Below, one piece after another: positions 42,654-43,816 of a stretch of 43,816 nt of DNA; the stretch's first letter is position 1; each line of letters opens with the position of its first letter. The notes under the pieces were generated by a model. The model ran no database searches. It worked only from the letters and a program-made list of their open reading frames with translations, and had not been told where the DNA came from. Source of the DNA: an uncultured Anaerococcus sp. (GTDB lineage: Bacteria; Bacillota; Clostridia; Tissierellales; Peptoniphilaceae); contig NZ_CALTSY010000016.1 in assembly GCF_943908415.1 (NCBI RefSeq), forward strand, positions 1-43,816, read 5' to 3'. Made by a program: the position numbers and the translations under genes.

Positions 42654-43343
42654 ATGGATATTGACAATACGTTACTAAGCTTTGACTTAGCAGAAAAGGC
42701 CGCTATGACAAGCGGATTTTCTAAGTTTAACTTAGCAATAGATGATGATAAGGCAATAGATGTTTATAAAGTCATTAATGATAAATACTGGAGAATGCTT
42801 GAAAGTGGAAAGATGACTCGTGAACAAATATTGGGAGGTAGATTTAAAGAATTTTTTGATTCCTATCACATTAGCTATGATGATGAATTAATAAATGATT
42901 TTAATCTATACTACCAACAAGAACTTGGCAAGCAAGTATTTTTTAATGATAGTGCTATGGAGACTTTAAAAACTTTAAAAAAGCAATACAAGCAATACGC
43001 AGTTACCAATGGTACAAAGCTTGCTCAAGAAGCAAAGGTCATCAATTCTGGCCTAGATAAGATATTTGATGGAGTATTTATATCAGAAGATTTAGGATAT
43101 GATAAGCCAAATAAAAAATTTTTCAATATAGTTTTTGAAACAGTAGGCTCATATAATCCAAACGAATATATAGTAATCGGGGATTCCCTAACATCAGATA
43201 TGCAAGGAGCCAATAATGCTGGTATTAGAAACATCTGGTACAATCCTAAAGATAAGGAAAATAATCTAGGTGTAAAGGTAGATTATGAAATCCATAGCCT
43301 GGAAAAAGTTCCAGTTATAATAGAGGATATCAATGAATTATAA
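42654..43343 (+). CDS. HAD-superfamily hydrolase, YjjG-like, 229 aa, disturbed 5' end
   Basis: Probable phosphatase of the noncanonical-nucleotide (YjjG) type. HAD motif I is MDIDNTLLSF at the very N-terminus, motif II is in AVTNGT and motif III/IV in GYDKPNKKF and IGDSLTSD. Relatives have 5-8 residues before motif I. Here those residues (MIEYIL) are encoded from ATG 42637, overlapping the ldh stop, but in a different frame: one extra A in TTATGG would restore MIEYILMDIDNT. ATG 42654 has no RBS. So a one-base deletion, a sequencing error or a recoded start is likely. The end overlaps the next gene by 11 nt. Confidence 0.8.
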   Translation: MDIDNTLLSFDLAEKAAMTSGFSKFNLAIDDDKAIDVYKVINDKYWRMLESGKMTREQILGGRFKEFFDSYHISYDDELINDFNLYYQQELGKQVFFNDSAMETLKTLKKQYKQYAVTNGTKLAQEAKVINSGLDKIFDGVFISEDLGYDKPNKKFFNIVFETVGSYNPNEYIVIGDSLTSDMQGANNAGIRNIWYNPKDKENNLGVKVDYEIHSLEKVPVIIEDINEL

Positions 43344-43716
43344 AGAAGAAAAAAAGGCGGCTGAAAAGCTCTGGGCTAAGAACAAATACCTAGTATTAAG
43401 CAAATCCCATAAGTATTATTTATCAATAAGAGATTATCTAAAATTAGAAGAAGTTAAGCTAGAAACTGTAGAAAGTTTTATAGATAGAGCAAAAAACTTA
43501 AGAGAAAGTCCAAAAGATGTGGTAAATGCCTACCAACATATATGGGGATATTTTAAGGATGATGCTAGCATAGAAGAAAAGGAAAAGTTTTTAGGACTCT
43601 TAGATCAGTATAAAAATGGAGGAGTCGATAAAAATATTCCCCTAAGCTACTTAAAAGACTTATTAGAGAAATATCCCAATGATTATTTAGAAAATTCAAC
43701 AATATTTGAATACTAA
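43333..43716 (+). CDS. DUF1722 / YbgA-like protein, 127 aa
   Basis: Small soluble protein of unknown function. The DUF1722 pattern is visible: WAKNKYLVLSKSHKYYLSI near the N-terminus, VVNAYQHIWGYFKDD in the middle and LDQYKNGGVDKNIPLSYLKD towards the end, closing with a Tyr-rich tail. YbgA homologs elsewhere may be fused to, or lie near, DNA photolyase or DUF523 genes; neither is present in this window. It overlaps the HAD gene and is followed by a terminator, so it ends the ldh-HAD-DUF1722 unit. Confidence 0.82.
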   Translation: MNYKEEKKAAEKLWAKNKYLVLSKSHKYYLSIRDYLKLEEVKLETVESFIDRAKNLRESPKDVVNAYQHIWGYFKDDASIEEKEKFLGLLDQYKNGGVDKNIPLSYLKDLLEKYPNDYLENSTIFEY

Positions 43717-43728
43717 ACAATATAAAAA

Positions 43729-43758
43729 GCAAACTCATGATTACAGGGTTTGTTTTTT
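43729..43758 (+). terminator. Terminator of the ldh-HAD-DUF1722 unit
   Basis: GCAAACTC (43729-43736) and GGGTTTGT (43746-43753) form an 8-bp stem with two wobble pairs, then a T-run. Confidence 0.75.
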
Positions 43759-43783
43759 GTATTTGATGAATTGCAAATAATAA

Positions 43784-43816
43784 TGCGACACTTAGAGCAA
43801 ACTAAGTTCGTGCATA
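43784..43816. repeat. Imperfect inverted repeat at the right edge
   Basis: TGCGACACTTAG (43784-43795) and CTAAGTTCGTGCA (43802-43814) pair imperfectly over a 6-nt loop. The window ends here, so its context is unseen. Confidence 0.3.

Overview
The window is AT-rich, tightly packed bacterial DNA with Gram-positive lipoprotein signals, strong Shine-Dalgarno sites, T-box leaders, Rho-independent terminators and a YybS-GdpP-RplI-DnaB block. It looks like a low-GC anaerobic Firmicute, most likely a Gram-positive anaerobic coccus (Peptoniphilaceae, Anaerococcus-like). The family assignment is inference from gene content and protein style; no 16S or marker search was possible.

Layout. 1-5.9 kb: a minus-strand metallophosphoesterase, then a T-box leader whose best-aligned specifier is TGC (Cys), driving a small lipoprotein and an NMT1/SsuA-type ABC importer. 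5.9-11.4 kb: a minus-strand HrtBA-like ABC exporter pair, divergent from a pentaheme nitrite reductase (NrfA) gene and the two core System II cytochrome c maturation genes (ResB/Ccs1, ResC/CcsA). 11.5-19.1 kb: one long operon, yybS-like, gdpP, rplI, dnaB, a GNAT gene, dnaD-like, dnaI/dnaC-like and nnrE. 19.2-22.7 kb: DUF1003, brnQ, and serS behind a Ser (TCT) T-box. 22.7-24.9 kb: a decayed zone with two IS1182-type remnants, a broken matrixin-like protease gene and a lipoprotein gene. 24.9-28.8 kb: cell-envelope genes, namely an OatA-like acyltransferase/SGNH protein and an Asp/Glu racemase divergent from a D-aspartate-ligase-like ATP-grasp enzyme. 28.8-33.5 kb: a lipoprotein, an unusual YihY plus 5-formyltetrahydrofolate cyclo-ligase fusion, and an S9 peptidase. 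33.6-43.7 kb: hpf, a possible short RNA, secA, prfB with a programmed +1 frameshift, trpS, a uracil-DNA-glycosylase-family gene, an NSS transporter, ldh, a HAD hydrolase and a DUF1722 gene.

How the parts fit. NrfA would be a nitrite-to-ammonia electron sink, Ccs1/CcsA would attach its hemes, and the HrtBA-like pair may guard against free heme; no quinol-oxidising partner (NrfH) is present. The racemase and ATP-grasp ligase together would make a D-acidic amino acid and place it in the peptidoglycan cross-bridge. Amino-acid supply appears twice under T-box control (Cys-type importer, seryl-tRNA synthetase).

The most unusual items are: a recurring family of hairpins built on a GCTGTTGCA / TGCAACAGC arm that matches the ends of the local IS1182 remnants and often ends in a T-run; a 175-bp nested palindrome with a GC-rich repeated core at 29861-30035; the YihY/cyclo-ligase fusion; and the Cys T-box importer with its small CC-ending lipoprotein. 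No CRISPR array, tRNA, rRNA or intact mobile element was seen.
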